This document shows, in pieces, positions 36,127 through 45,255 of a DNA stretch of 64,000 nucleotides (position 1 is its first letter; the number at the start of each line of letters is the position of its first letter). This stretch comes from Catenovulum adriaticum (lineage in GTDB: Bacteria > Pseudomonadota > Gammaproteobacteria > Enterobacterales > Alteromonadaceae). The DNA lies in the NCBI RefSeq assembly GCF_026725475.1, contig NZ_CP109965.1, forward strand, positions 310,001-374,000, in the 5' to 3' direction. A program made the translations under genes and the position numbers. The notes beneath the pieces were generated by a model. It made no database searches and was not told the DNA's origin. It worked only from the letters and a program-made list of their open reading frames with translations.

Positions 36127-37368
36127 ATGAACAACACGATATTAATTGTAAATGATAATGCTGCAATAGCTGCTAGAGTGAGAGCAATAGCAAATAAATT
36201 AGGTTTTGAATCTATTCATGTCGCTTCTTATTTCCAACTTGAAAAAGTACTTTCTGTTGAGACTCACTTTTTTTGTGCTTGTGTCGATTTTTCATTACCA
36301 GATGCAAAAAGCGGAGAAGCCATTGATTTTTTAATTAGTCAAAATATTCCCAGTTTTGTACTAACCAATCAATTAGCTGATACGACTCGTGACGCTGTAT
36401 TAAGTAAAGCTGTGGTTGATTATATAGCGGCAGAAACCATTCATTCATTTGATTATATTGCTAAGTTATTATTAAGGTTAAAGCATAATCGAGATATTCG
36501 TATTTTGATTGTGGACGATGCTTTATCAGCCAGAAATTACCTTAAAAAATTGTTATTACGGCATAACTTTAAAGTTAGCGAAGCTTCTGATGGGGCAGAA
36601 GCTCTGGCTTTACTAGAAAACCAGCCAGATATTAAAATGGTGGTCACAGATCAAACGATGCCCAACATGACAGGCATTGAGTTGGTGCAAAAAATTAGAA
36701 TGCAATATAGTTTGGAGCAATTGGCTATTATTGCGATTTCTGCCACACCAAAAAGCATTATTGCGGCCCGTTTTTTAAAAAATGGAGCGAATGACTGCTT
36801 AAGTAAACCTTTTAATCCTGATGAGTTTTATGCCCGAATTTTTTGTAATTTAGAATATATTGAGCATGTCGCAGAGGTTCAATTTGCAGCCAATCATGAT
36901 TATTTAACTCGTCTTTTTAATAGACGCTACTTTTTTGAGCGAGCAGGAGAGATCACTCAGCATGATAACATTTCTAATTCAGCATTAGCCATTATTGACT
37001 TAGACCACTTTAAGCAAATAAATGATCAATATGGACATGATGCCGGCGACAGCGTTTTAAGGCAAACTGCCCAACGGTTAGAATCTCATTTTAGAGGCAA
37101 CTTAGTTGCTCGCTTTGGTGGTGAAGAATTTTGTATTTTATTGCAGCAGATGTCGCCGGATGAAGCGCTTGGAAGGCTTGAATTTTTTATTCATCATTTA
37201 GAGCACTTTGAAATGGAAATTCCTAATAACAGTATTAGTATTACAGCGAGTGTTGGATTTACGGTATGTCAATCAAACGAGCTTGAGAAATTAATTAAAC
37301 AGGCTGACATTGCATTATACCAAGCCAAAAATAATGGTCGAAATCAGGTTGTTGAGTTTAAAGGATAG
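36127..37368 (+). CDS. Paralogous diguanylate cyclase, REC1 degenerate (REC-REC-GGDEF)
   Basis: Tandem paralogue of the preceding gene with the same three-domain layout. I chose the ATG at 36127 (MNNTILIVNDN) with AAGG about 10 bases upstream; a longer frame from TTG at 36085 exists but adds non-homologous residues. REC1 has lost key residues: the acidic pair begins with Asn (NDN) and the conserved Lys is Ala (YIAAET against YIPKET in the neighbour), though D54 remains. REC2 is intact (VDD, D175 in VVTDQTMP, SKPF). GGEEF at 331-335 looks active and no RxxD inhibitory site is present. Length is 413 residues. A strong terminator follows. Confidence 0.88.
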   Translation: MNNTILIVNDNAAIAARVRAIANKLGFESIHVASYFQLEKVLSVETHFFCACVDFSLPDAKSGEAIDFLISQNIPSFVLTNQLADTTRDAVLSKAVVDYIAAETIHSFDYIAKLLLRLKHNRDIRILIVDDALSARNYLKKLLLRHNFKVSEASDGAEALALLENQPDIKMVVTDQTMPNMTGIELVQKIRMQYSLEQLAIIAISATPKSIIAARFLKNGANDCLSKPFNPDEFYARIFCNLEYIEHVAEVQFAANHDYLTRLFNRRYFFERAGEITQHDNISNSALAIIDLDHFKQINDQYGHDAGDSVLRQTAQRLESHFRGNLVARFGGEEFCILLQQMSPDEALGRLEFFIHHLEHFEMEIPNNSISITASVGFTVCQSNELEKLIKQADIALYQAKNNGRNQVVEFKG

Positions 37369-37418
37369 CTGTTATTTAAATTATAGTTATTATCCTCAAA
37401 AATATTAATCTAGACATT

Positions 37419-37460
37419 AAAAAAGCCTGCATTGACTTGTTGCTCAGTGCAGGCTTTTTC
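37419..37460. terminator. Bidirectional terminator between cyclase and gpsA
   Basis: AAAAAGCCTGCATTGA (37420-37435) pairs with TCAGTGCAGGCTTTTT (37444-37459) with one wobble and an 8-base loop. The A-run and T-run flanks make it work in both directions between the convergent genes. Confidence 0.9.
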
Positions 37461-37491
37461 TTTAATAGCTAGCAATTTACAGCAATGCTTG

Positions 37492-38499
37492 CTATTCAAA
37501 TTTTTGTTCACGGCTCAAAAGTGCAATAGCCGCTTCTTTTGGTGGTTTATTTTGATATAAAACCTGATAAATTTGATCAACGATCGGCATTTCAACCTGC
37601 ATTCGCTGGGCTAACATATAAACTTCTTTGGTATTACGGTAACCTTCTACCACCTGACCAATATCAGTTATTGCCTGCTCAACATTTTTACCTTGCCCTA
37701 AAGCTAAACCAAAACGACGATTACGAGACTGGTTATCAGTACAAGTTAACACTAAGTCGCCTAATCCGGCCATCCCCATAAAAGTTTCTTGTTTTGCACC
37801 TAATGCTGCGCCTAAACGACACAACTCAGCTAAACCTCGAGTAATTAATGCCGTTCTTGCATTTGCACCAAAACCTATTCCGTCAGCCATGCCTGCACCA
37901 ATAGCTATTACGTTTTTAACCGCGCCACCGAGCTGAACCCCAGTAAAATCATTGTTTTTGTAAACTCGAAACGTGCGTTCACAGTGTAATAAATTTGATA
38001 AAGTTTGAATAAAATCACTACTGGTCGAGGATACAGAAACTGCGGTAGGCAAGCCTGCTGCCATTTCTTTTGCAAATGTAGGTCCACTGATAACCGCCAA
38101 GGTTGCAGCTGTACCTAATTGTTCTCTTGCAACATCTTGTAACAATCGACCCGTGTCAGGTTCAAGCCCTTTTGTTGCCCAAGCAACGGATGCATTATCT
38201 TGCAAGTAAGGCTTTATTTTAGCGAGCATATCGGCAAATGCATGGCTAGGAACCACGAGCAAAATGTTTTGGCTTTGACTCACCGCTTGAATTAAATCAG
38301 ACTCAATTTCAAGTGATTCAGGAAACACTATGCCAGGTAAATAACGGCTGTTTTCTCGGGTTGTTTGCATTTGTTCAACTTGATCTTGGTCTCGTGCCCA
38401 CAATAAGGTTTTATGCTGGTTACGAGCAATGCAAATGGCTAATGCGGTGCCGTATGAACCGGCACCGATGACAGTAACGTCATAGTTTTGTTGTGTCAT
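37492..38499 (-). CDS. gpsA: Glycerol-3-phosphate dehydrogenase [NAD(P)+]
   Basis: GpsA reduces dihydroxyacetone phosphate to sn-glycerol-3-phosphate, the backbone for phospholipid synthesis; it is cytoplasmic. The 335 residues show the N-terminal Rossmann motif GAGSYGTALA, the conserved ATKGLEPDTGRLL and SGPTFAKEMAAGLPTAV blocks, the catalytic lysine region GAVKNVIAIGAGM and the C-terminal helical domain (NARTALITRGLAE, GLGDLVLTCT, SRNRRFG). Length is normal. It follows secB after 3 bases, in the gammaproteobacterial order yibN-grxC-secB-gpsA. Confidence 0.97.
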   Translation of the reverse strand: MTQQNYDVTVIGAGSYGTALAICIARNQHKTLLWARDQDQVEQMQTTRENSRYLPGIVFPESLEIESDLIQAVSQSQNILLVVPSHAFADMLAKIKPYLQDNASVAWATKGLEPDTGRLLQDVAREQLGTAATLAVISGPTFAKEMAAGLPTAVSVSSTSSDFIQTLSNLLHCERTFRVYKNNDFTGVQLGGAVKNVIAIGAGMADGIGFGANARTALITRGLAELCRLGAALGAKQETFMGMAGLGDLVLTCTDNQSRNRRFGLALGQGKNVEQAITDIGQVVEGYRNTKEVYMLAQRMQVEMPIVDQIYQVLYQNKPPKEAAIALLSREQKFE

Positions 38500-38502
38500 A
38501 TA

Positions 38503-39003
38503 TTATGAATCTAGCTTTTGAGACTCTTCTTCACCCGCTTCAGCTTGTTGCTCTGCAACTTGCTGCATATAGCTTGCAAATAAAGCATCAAAATTAACTG
38601 GCGCTAAATTAAGTGGTGGAAAAGTACCACGATTAACTAAATTTGAGATCGCTTCACGCGCATACGGGAATAAGATACCTGGACACATTGAGCCAATCGT
38701 ATGAGCCATTTGTTGTGGTGGTAAGTTCGCAATGGCAAAAATACCCGCTTGTTCCACTTCAACTAAAAATGCAGTTTTATCACCTACTTTTGCAGTAACG
38801 GTAATTGATAAAACCACTTCGTAGTTGTCGGCATCTAACTTTCTAGATTTGGTGTCTATATCCATTTGCACTTCAGGCTTCCACGCTTCAGCGAAGATTT
38901 CTGGTGAGTTTGGTGTTTCAAATGAAATATTTTTTGCAAATACACGTTGAATTGAAAACTGTGCAGATTCTGGAGCGCCTGCTTCTGGAGTTTGTTCTGC
39001 CAT
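38503..39003 (-). CDS. secB: Protein-export chaperone SecB
   Basis: SecB is a tetrameric cytosolic chaperone that keeps preproteins unfolded and delivers them to SecA. I place the start at the ATG at 39003 (MAEQTPEAG), with AAAGGT about 9 bases upstream. The longer frame from 39045 adds 14 residues without support and overlaps grxC. The 166 residues contain the family blocks (QRVFAKNISFETPNSP, MDIDTKSRKL, FLVEVEQAGIF, CPGILFPYAREAISNLV, PPLNLAPVNFDALF) and an acidic tail. Confidence 0.96.
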   Translation of the reverse strand: MAEQTPEAGAPESAQFSIQRVFAKNISFETPNSPEIFAEAWKPEVQMDIDTKSRKLDADNYEVVLSITVTAKVGDKTAFLVEVEQAGIFAIANLPPQQMAHTIGSMCPGILFPYAREAISNLVNRGTFPPLNLAPVNFDALFASYMQQVAEQQAEAGEEESQKLDS

Positions 39004-39022
39004 GAGAATACCTTTGTTATAT

Positions 39023-39277
39023 TTAAGTGTTGAGAAGGCGATCAAGCTCGCCTTGAGCTTCAGCTGCTAGCAGTTCATCACAACCACCAACATGATGCTC
39101 ATTAATAAAAATTTGTGGCACAGTATGCTGACCACTGAGTTTAATCATTTCGTCTCTTTTTTCTGGCTCAGCGCCAATGTTAATTTCTTCAAAATCAACT
39201 GACTTTTGAGTGAGTAGTGCTTTTGCTCTAACACAAAATGGACACCATGTTTTACTATAAACAATGACTTTAGCCAT
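39023..39277 (-). CDS. grxC: Glutaredoxin 3
   Basis: A small cytoplasmic thiol-disulfide reductant for glutathione-dependent reduction. I place the start at 39277 (MAKVIVYSK), giving 84 residues as in E. coli GrxC; the longer frame from 39313 runs into yibN and adds 12 residues. The dithiol active site is WCPFC, and the glutathione-binding TVPQIF and GGCDEL motifs are present. It lies between yibN and secB in the conserved cluster. Confidence 0.95.
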   Translation of the reverse strand: MAKVIVYSKTWCPFCVRAKALLTQKSVDFEEINIGAEPEKRDEMIKLSGQHTVPQIFINEHHVGGCDELLAAEAQGELDRLLNT

Positions 39278-39284
39278 AATCAAA

Positions 39285-39713
39285 TCAACCTTTTGCAACT
39301 GGTAAGTTAGCATTTACCCAAGCATTCATACCACCGTCAAGAATATTAATATTCTCAAACTCAGCTTGAGCTAATTGGTTTGCAACCTTGCTGGCATTCA
39401 TGCCAGCGGCACAAACAATAATAATGGGGCGTTTTTTATACTTTTCAAGCTTCGCGTTTTTACCGCCTTCCACTTGGTCTGCTGTTAAATTAAGCGCGCC
39501 CGCTATGTGACCCTTGTTAAAATCTGCTTGGCCTCTAATATCAACAATACCAGCGTCTTCTTTATTGACTAATAAAGTTAATTGTTGAGGATTTACTTTA
39601 TTAAAATTTGAAAATTTAGACTGAAATACTGTGTATACCACAGCAAAAAATAATACAAACCAAATCGCACTTAAAAAAGGGTGGTTTGCAAAAAATTCAA
39701 TGTACTCTTGCAT
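39285..39713 (-). CDS. yibN: Membrane-anchored rhodanese-like protein YibN
   Basis: 142 residues: an N-terminal membrane anchor (about 12-30, PFLSAIWFVLFFAVVYTVF) followed by a rhodanese domain (about 40-140). The domain has DIRGQADFNKGHIAGALN and the active-site loop with a Cys (VCAAGMNAS), so sulfurtransferase-like chemistry is possible. Position and length match E. coli YibN, upstream of grxC-secB-gpsA. The physiological role is not well defined. Confidence 0.92.
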   Translation of the reverse strand: MQEYIEFFANHPFLSAIWFVLFFAVVYTVFQSKFSNFNKVNPQQLTLLVNKEDAGIVDIRGQADFNKGHIAGALNLTADQVEGGKNAKLEKYKKRPIIIVCAAGMNASKVANQLAQAEFENINILDGGMNAWVNANLPVAKG

Positions 39714-39942
39714 GTTTGAACCTGACTATTTATAAATTGGCATGAATTATACCCAAACGGCTTCAAGATACCAGAAGCAGTTGTCAATCAAAGTTAAATG
39801 TACAGGGCAAAGATTAAACTAAAATAAATTTATCTCAAAAATAAAGAAAATTATTGAATAAATCCTTAAACAAACTGATTTGTTTTATAAAAATCGGTAA
39901 AATAAAGATAATTAATACGAAAGTAACTAATAGGACACAACG

Positions 39943-41490
39943 ATGACTATGAATAAAAAACCGCTCGTACTTATTATTATGGATGGCTGGGGCTATAGTG
40001 AAAACCCAGATAACAACGCGGTAATGGCGGCTAATACGCCAAATCTTGATCGTTTAACTAAAGAGTTTCCAAGCACTTTAATTTCAGGCTCTGGTATGGA
40101 TGTTGGTTTACCAGATGGTCAAATGGGTAACAGTGAAGTTGGCCATGTTAATTTAGGTGCAGGCCGAGTGGTTTACCAAGATTTCACTCGAGTGACTAAA
40201 GATATTCAAGAGAAAACTTTTTTTGAAAACCCAGCATTAGTGAATGCGGTTGATGCAGCAGTAAACAATGACAAAGCTGTGCATATTATGGGCTTAGCCT
40301 CGCCAGGCGGTGTACATAGCCACTCAGACCACATTGAAGCTATGATTGCACTTGCGGCTCAACGTGGAGCAGAGAAAATTTATTTGCATGCCTTTTTAGA
40401 TGGCCGAGATACCCCGCCACGCAGTGCAAAAGCAACATTAGAAAAATTTGAAGAACAATTTAAAGCGATAGGTAAAGGTAGAGTTGCTAGTTTAATTGGT
40501 CGTTATTTCGCGTTGGATAGAGATCAGCGTTGGGATCGTGTGCAAGCTTGTTATGACTTACTTACTTTGGGTGAATCTGAATTCACAGCTAAAACGGCGG
40601 TTGAAGGGTTAGCTGCAGCTTATGAACGTGACGAAAACGATGAGTTTGTTAAAGCGACAGCCATTGTTGATGAAGCTGGTAATGCAGCTAAAGTTGAAGA
40701 TGGCGACGCAGTTATCTTTATGAACTTTAGAGCCGACCGTGCTCGTGAAATAACCCGTGCTTTTGTTGAAGCTGATTTTTCTGGCTTTGATAAAAAAGCA
40801 GCGCCAAAATTAGCCGATTTTGTGATGTTAACTCAGTACGCCGCTGATATTAAAGCGAATATCGCTTACCCACCAACAGCACTGGTCAATGTGTTTCCTG
40901 AATGGTTAGAAAAGGAAGGTAAAACTCAGCTTAGAATTTCTGAAACTGAAAAATATGCACATGTGACTTTCTTTTTCAGCGGTGGCCGTGAAGATGAATT
41001 TAAAGGCGAAGAGCGTATTTTAGTGCCATCACCACAAGTGGCAACTTATGATCTTCAACCAGAAATGAACTCTGTGTTATTAACCGATAAATTGGTTGAT
41101 GCGATTAAATCGCAAAAATTTGATGCGATTATTTGTAACTATCCAAATGGTGATATGGTTGGTCATACTGGTGATTTTGATGCCGCCGTTAAAGCGTGCG
41201 AAGCTGTAGATACAGCAATAGGACGAGTGGTTGAAGCTTTAGCTGAAGTTGGCGGTGAATGTTTAATTACAGCCGATCACGGTAACGCAGAACAAATGAC
41301 AGATCCAAAAACCGGCCAAGCGCACACCGCTCACACCAGCGAACCAGTGCCGTTTATTTATTTTGGTCGTGATGCTGAAATTACAACAGATAAAGGTGTA
41401 TTAAGTGATGTTGCACCCACTATGTTGCACTTGATGGGTATGGAACAGCCTGAAGAAATGACAGGCAAAACCATAATGAAGTTGAAATAA
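39943..41490 (+). CDS. gpmI: 2,3-bisphosphoglycerate-independent phosphoglycerate mutase
   Basis: Interconverts 3- and 2-phosphoglycerate in glycolysis and gluconeogenesis, using two Mn ions and a phosphoserine intermediate. The 515 residues show the N-terminal metal motif MDGWG, the catalytic serine in MGNSEVGH (S64), the substrate-binding blocks SPGGVHSHSDH, DGRDTPPRS, RYFALDRDQRW and NFRADRAR, and the metal-binding NYPNGDMVGHTGD and TADHGNAEQM. AGGA lies about 8 bases before the ATG at 39943. envC follows, as in E. coli. Confidence 0.97.
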   Translation: MTMNKKPLVLIIMDGWGYSENPDNNAVMAANTPNLDRLTKEFPSTLISGSGMDVGLPDGQMGNSEVGHVNLGAGRVVYQDFTRVTKDIQEKTFFENPALVNAVDAAVNNDKAVHIMGLASPGGVHSHSDHIEAMIALAAQRGAEKIYLHAFLDGRDTPPRSAKATLEKFEEQFKAIGKGRVASLIGRYFALDRDQRWDRVQACYDLLTLGESEFTAKTAVEGLAAAYERDENDEFVKATAIVDEAGNAAKVEDGDAVIFMNFRADRAREITRAFVEADFSGFDKKAAPKLADFVMLTQYAADIKANIAYPPTALVNVFPEWLEKEGKTQLRISETEKYAHVTFFFSGGREDEFKGEERILVPSPQVATYDLQPEMNSVLLTDKLVDAIKSQKFDAIICNYPNGDMVGHTGDFDAAVKACEAVDTAIGRVVEALAEVGGECLITADHGNAEQMTDPKTGQAHTAHTSEPVPFIYFGRDAEITTDKGVLSDVAPTMLHLMGMEQPEEMTGKTIMKLK

Positions 41491-41524
41491 GTTAAAGATT
41501 GTATGAATCAATCGATAATTTATT

Positions 41525-42703
41525 TTGCTGTATAATAAATCCTATCTAAATATCAAAGAACAAACAGCCAGCTTGTTTAGTGGCTGTTTGTTCTTTGTTG
41601 TATTGGCTTTTTTTATACCTTCAGCTTATGCCGATAAAGCGGCGCAAACTCGACAAAAACTAGAGCAAGTTCAACAACAAATTTTAGCAACTCAAACTCA
41701 GTTGAAAAAAACCTCAAGCGATCATCAAGCAATAGAAAAATCACTAAAAGATACAGACCAAGCAATCGGCCAAGTGACAAAACGATTACGTCAGACAGAA
41801 CAAAAATTAACCGACATAAAACAAAGAATCACAGCGCTTGAAGCACAGCAAAAAGAATTGGAACAAATAAAACAGCAACAGCTAAAAATGCTTACGGGGC
41901 AAATTAAAAGTGCTTATCAAATTGGCCAACATGATTATTTAAAAATGATGTTAAATCAAAACTCGCCAGCTAAACTAGAGCGGGTTCTAACCTATTATCA
42001 ATACCTAAACAAAGCCCGAATTAAAGAAGTTGAAAAACTCAAACTTACCGTTGTAGCGCTTGAAAAAAACAAACAAGTACTGACAGAAGCACAGCTTGAG
42101 TTTGCAAAGTTACTCGACACTCAAAAAAATAAGCAAACAGAATTAGTTAAATTAAAACAAGCTCAAAAACAAAATTTAGCTCAGCTTGCGAATATTATTA
42201 AAACAGACCAACAACAGCTAGCGGCATTAAAGCAAGACGAAAGCGCATTGAGCCAAGCACTAAAAGCTTTAGCAGAAGCAGTTGAAGCTTTACCCAAGCA
42301 AACTAATTTTAGTGGTTTAGGTCAAGTCAAAGGGCGGCTGTTATGGCCAACTAAAGGTCGTGTACGGGATTATTTTGGTAAGCGAAAGTCAGGAGAGTTA
42401 CGTTGGAAAGGCGTTGTTATAAATGCTTCCGCTGGACAAGTTGTTAATAACATATATGCAGGGCAAGTCATTTTTTCTGATTGGCTAAATGGGTATGGTT
42501 TAGTATTAGTGGTTGAGCACGGTGATGGTTACATGAGCTTGTATGGACATAACCAAGCCCTTTTAAAAGATGTAGGTGATACGGTTCACGCCGGTGAACC
42601 TATCGCACTAGTAGGACAATCAGGCGGACAAGCAACACCTAACTTGTATTTTGAAATTCGTTATCAAGGCAAGCCACTTGATCCAACAAAATGGTGTCAC
42701 TGA
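41525..42703 (+). CDS. envC: Murein hydrolase activator EnvC
   Basis: A periplasmic activator of the division amidases AmiA/AmiB, needed for daughter-cell separation. Layout of the 392 residues: signal sequence (cut near SAYADKA), long coiled coil (about 38-255), C-terminal LytM/M23 domain (about 275-392). The LytM domain lacks the zinc ligands: LRWKGVVI replaces HxGxD and LYFEIR replaces HxH, as in E. coli EnvC, so it activates rather than cuts. The start is uncertain; the frame opens with TTG at 41525 without a clear ribosome-binding site, and a 17-bp hairpin (41554-41597) lies within the signal-peptide coding region. Confidence 0.93.
   Translation: MLYNKSYLNIKEQTASLFSGCLFFVVLAFFIPSAYADKAAQTRQKLEQVQQQILATQTQLKKTSSDHQAIEKSLKDTDQAIGQVTKRLRQTEQKLTDIKQRITALEAQQKELEQIKQQQLKMLTGQIKSAYQIGQHDYLKMMLNQNSPAKLERVLTYYQYLNKARIKEVEKLKLTVVALEKNKQVLTEAQLEFAKLLDTQKNKQTELVKLKQAQKQNLAQLANIIKTDQQQLAALKQDESALSQALKALAEAVEALPKQTNFSGLGQVKGRLLWPTKGRVRDYFGKRKSGELRWKGVVINASAGQVVNNIYAGQVIFSDWLNGYGLVLVVEHGDGYMSLYGHNQALLKDVGDTVHAGEPIALVGQSGGQATPNLYFEIRYQGKPLDPTKWCH
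41554..41597 (+). terminator. 17-bp terminator-like hairpin at the gpmI-envC junction
   Basis: The arms 41554-41570 and 41581-41597 (CAAAGAACAAACAGCCA and its exact complement) pair perfectly over 17 bp with a 10-base loop. TTGTATTGGC and then a run of seven T follow. It is 63 bases after the gpmI stop and inside the apparent 5' end of envC, so it may be a gpmI terminator or an attenuator for envC. Confidence 0.65.
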
Positions 42704-42857
42704 GTTAACACTTTTCAGCCAAATTATGATGGCTAGATAGCCTTGCCAGCAGGCATTTGATAATATTGAAATATTCGATATAAGCGCAAACGCTGCTGTA
42801 TATATATGGTAGTAATGTAATTAGATGGGTTGCATTGAGGCAACAACAGGAATAAAA

Positions 42858-45197
42858 ATGACAGATATTGTAAAACTGATCGCTGCAGAAATTGGGGTTC
42901 AAACACAGCAAGTAAATGCAGCTGTAGAACTATTAGATGGCGGAGCCACGGTTCCTTTTGTTGCTCGTTATCGTAAAGAAGCAACGGGTGGATTAGATGA
43001 CACTCAACTGCGAACATTAGAGTCAAGATTAGGCTACTTACGAGAGTTAGCGGACCGCCGAAGTGTTATTTTACGCAGCATCGATGAGCAAGGGAAACTG
43101 ACTGATTCGCTTGCTAAATCGATAGAGCAAGCACAAAGTAAAACCGATCTAGAAGAGCTATATTTACCTTACAAACCTAAAAGACGTACTAAAGGTCAAA
43201 TCGCGATTGAAGCTGGTATTGAGCCTTTAGTTGATGAAATTTTAGCAGACTTAAATACTAACCCTGAGGCATCAGCTCAACAATATATTAATGCCGAGCA
43301 GGGCTTTAATGACGAAAAATCTGTGCTAGAAGGCGCTCGTTTTATTTTAATGGAGCGCTTTGCAGTTGAAGCCCCGTTACTTAAAAAAATTCGTCAATAT
43401 TTAACTCAAAATGCAACGATAGATGCCAAAGTGATTAGCGGAAAAGAAAAAGAAGCGGCTAAGTTTAGTGACTATTTTGAATTTAGTGAAGCGGTAAAAC
43501 AAATCCCTTCGCACAGAGCTTTGGCCATTTTTAGAGGTCGTAACGAAGGTTACTTAGCGTTGAGCTTAAATGCTGATCCAAATAAACCAGAGCAACAAGT
43601 TGGCTCTGTGGTTGAAGTTATGATTGCCGAATACTTTAACTTTACCTGGTCTGGCAGAGCAGCTGAAGCCTTTTTAAAACAAGCAATTAGCTGGGCATGG
43701 CGAGTTAAAATTCAAACCCATATGGAAACTGAATTATTTGCTGACGTTCGAGAAAAAGCAGAATCAGAAGCGATTTCTGTATTCGCAACTAACCTGAAAG
43801 ATTTGTTAATGGCGGCACCTGCTGGTGATAAAGTAACTATGGGGTTAGATCCTGGGATTCGAACTGGGGTAAAAATTGCGATTGTTGATAAAACGGGAAA
43901 GTTACTCGATACGGCAACTATTTTTCCACACCCACCACAGAACGCTTGGGATAAAAGTAAGCGAACACTTGCCAACCTAGTTAAGCAACATAAAGTTGAG
44001 CTCATTAGTATTGGTAATGGAACGGGTTCTCGTGAAACTGATAAACTAGTTACTGAATTACTTAAACAAGAACCTGAACTTAAAATTAATAAAATTATGG
44101 TCAGCGAAGCGGGTGCGTCTGTTTATTCGGCATCTGAAACGGCTGCGATTGAGTTCCCAAATTTAGATGTTTCATTACGTGGCGCTGTTTCTATCGCAAG
44201 ACGTTTGCAGGATCCATTAGCTGAATTGGTAAAAATTGAGCCTAAATCTATAGGTGTTGGCCAGTACCAGCATGATGTTAACCAAAGTGCGTTGTCTAAG
44301 TCGTTAAACTCTGTAATTGAAGATTGCGTAAATGCCGTTGGGGTTGATTTAAACACAGCTTCAGTTCCTTTACTCACTAGAGTATCCGGTTTAACAAAAA
44401 CGATGGCTCAAAATGTGGTTGATTTTAGAGATGCTCAAGGGCGTTTTCAGTCACGTTCAGAACTTAAAAAGGTATCACGCTTAGGGCCAAAAGCGTTTGA
44501 GCAGTGTGCAGGCTTTTTGCGAATTATTGGTGGGGATAATCCACTAGACGCCTCTTCAGTTCATCCTGAAGCTTATCCTGTGGTTGAAAAGATATTAGCT
44601 GCCAACGATGAAGTAGTGACTAGCTTAATGGGTAATAGCGCTAAGCTAAAAGCTTTAGACCCTAATGAATATACTGATCAGCAGTTTGGTTTGCCGACCG
44701 TTAAAGATATTGTGGCTGAGCTTGATAAACCTGGCCGAGATCCTAGACCTGAATTTAAAACTGCTACCTTTAAAGAAGGCGTTGATACGATTAATGATTT
44801 AGTCGTGGGGATGACACTGGAAGGGGTTGTGACTAATGTAACAAATTTTGGTGCTTTTATTGATGTGGGAGTCCATCAGGATGGTTTGGTGCATATTTCG
44901 GCGATGTCTGAAAACTTTATTGATGACCCTCGCAAAGTTGTTAAAGCAGGTGATATTGTTAAAGTTAAGGTGATTGAAGTAGACGCGCCGCGTAAACGGA
45001 TTGGTTTTACAATGAGACTCAGCGATAAAATTGATAATACCTCTAAACCAGACAGAACCGCTACTAATAAGCCACAAGCTAAAAAGCCAGGACAACGACC
45101 TGCACATGCTAAAAGTGGTGGTCATAAAAGCCATGGTGGAAATGGAATGATGGGTAATGCCTTTGCTGAGGCCTTTGCTAAAGCTAAGCAAAAATAA
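42858..45197 (+). CDS. tex: Tex-family transcription accessory protein (YhgF)
   Basis: A cytoplasmic nucleic-acid-binding protein of the Tex/Spt6 family, linked to transcription. I place the start at ATG 42858 (MTDIVKLIAAEIGV), with AGGA 8 bases upstream; the longer frame from 42825 adds 11 unrelated residues. The 779 residues include the N-terminal helical domain (VPFVARYRKEATGGLDD), YqgF/RNase H-like domain (MGLDPGIRTGVKIAIVD), helix-hairpin-helix region (DLNTASVPLLTRVSGL) and a C-terminal S1 domain (about 650-725, VTNVTNFGAFIDVGVHQDGL) with a basic tail. A strong terminator follows. Confidence 0.96.
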   Translation: MTDIVKLIAAEIGVQTQQVNAAVELLDGGATVPFVARYRKEATGGLDDTQLRTLESRLGYLRELADRRSVILRSIDEQGKLTDSLAKSIEQAQSKTDLEELYLPYKPKRRTKGQIAIEAGIEPLVDEILADLNTNPEASAQQYINAEQGFNDEKSVLEGARFILMERFAVEAPLLKKIRQYLTQNATIDAKVISGKEKEAAKFSDYFEFSEAVKQIPSHRALAIFRGRNEGYLALSLNADPNKPEQQVGSVVEVMIAEYFNFTWSGRAAEAFLKQAISWAWRVKIQTHMETELFADVREKAESEAISVFATNLKDLLMAAPAGDKVTMGLDPGIRTGVKIAIVDKTGKLLDTATIFPHPPQNAWDKSKRTLANLVKQHKVELISIGNGTGSRETDKLVTELLKQEPELKINKIMVSEAGASVYSASETAAIEFPNLDVSLRGAVSIARRLQDPLAELVKIEPKSIGVGQYQHDVNQSALSKSLNSVIEDCVNAVGVDLNTASVPLLTRVSGLTKTMAQNVVDFRDAQGRFQSRSELKKVSRLGPKAFEQCAGFLRIIGGDNPLDASSVHPEAYPVVEKILAANDEVVTSLMGNSAKLKALDPNEYTDQQFGLPTVKDIVAELDKPGRDPRPEFKTATFKEGVDTINDLVVGMTLEGVVTNVTNFGAFIDVGVHQDGLVHISAMSENFIDDPRKVVKAGDIVKVKVIEVDAPRKRIGFTMRLSDKIDNTSKPDRTATNKPQAKKPGQRPAHAKSGGHKSHGGNGMMGNAFAEAFAKAKQK

Positions 45198-45200
45198 ACA

Positions 45201-45235
45201 AACAAAAAAGGCGCTGGTGAAGCGCCTTTTTTGTT
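45201..45235. terminator. Bidirectional terminator tex/darP
   Basis: A perfect 15-bp stem AACAAAAAAGGCGCT (45201-45215) with AGCGCCTTTTTTGTT (45221-45235) and loop GGTGA, lying between the convergent tex and darP genes. The A/T flanks serve both strands. Confidence 0.93.
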
Positions 45236-45255
45236 TACGCGTTTGCGGAAAAAAA

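Noticed and set aside
44799..45191. Minus-strand frame opposite the tex C-terminus
   Set aside because: Its residues show no family features, and it lies fully within the conserved tex coding region.
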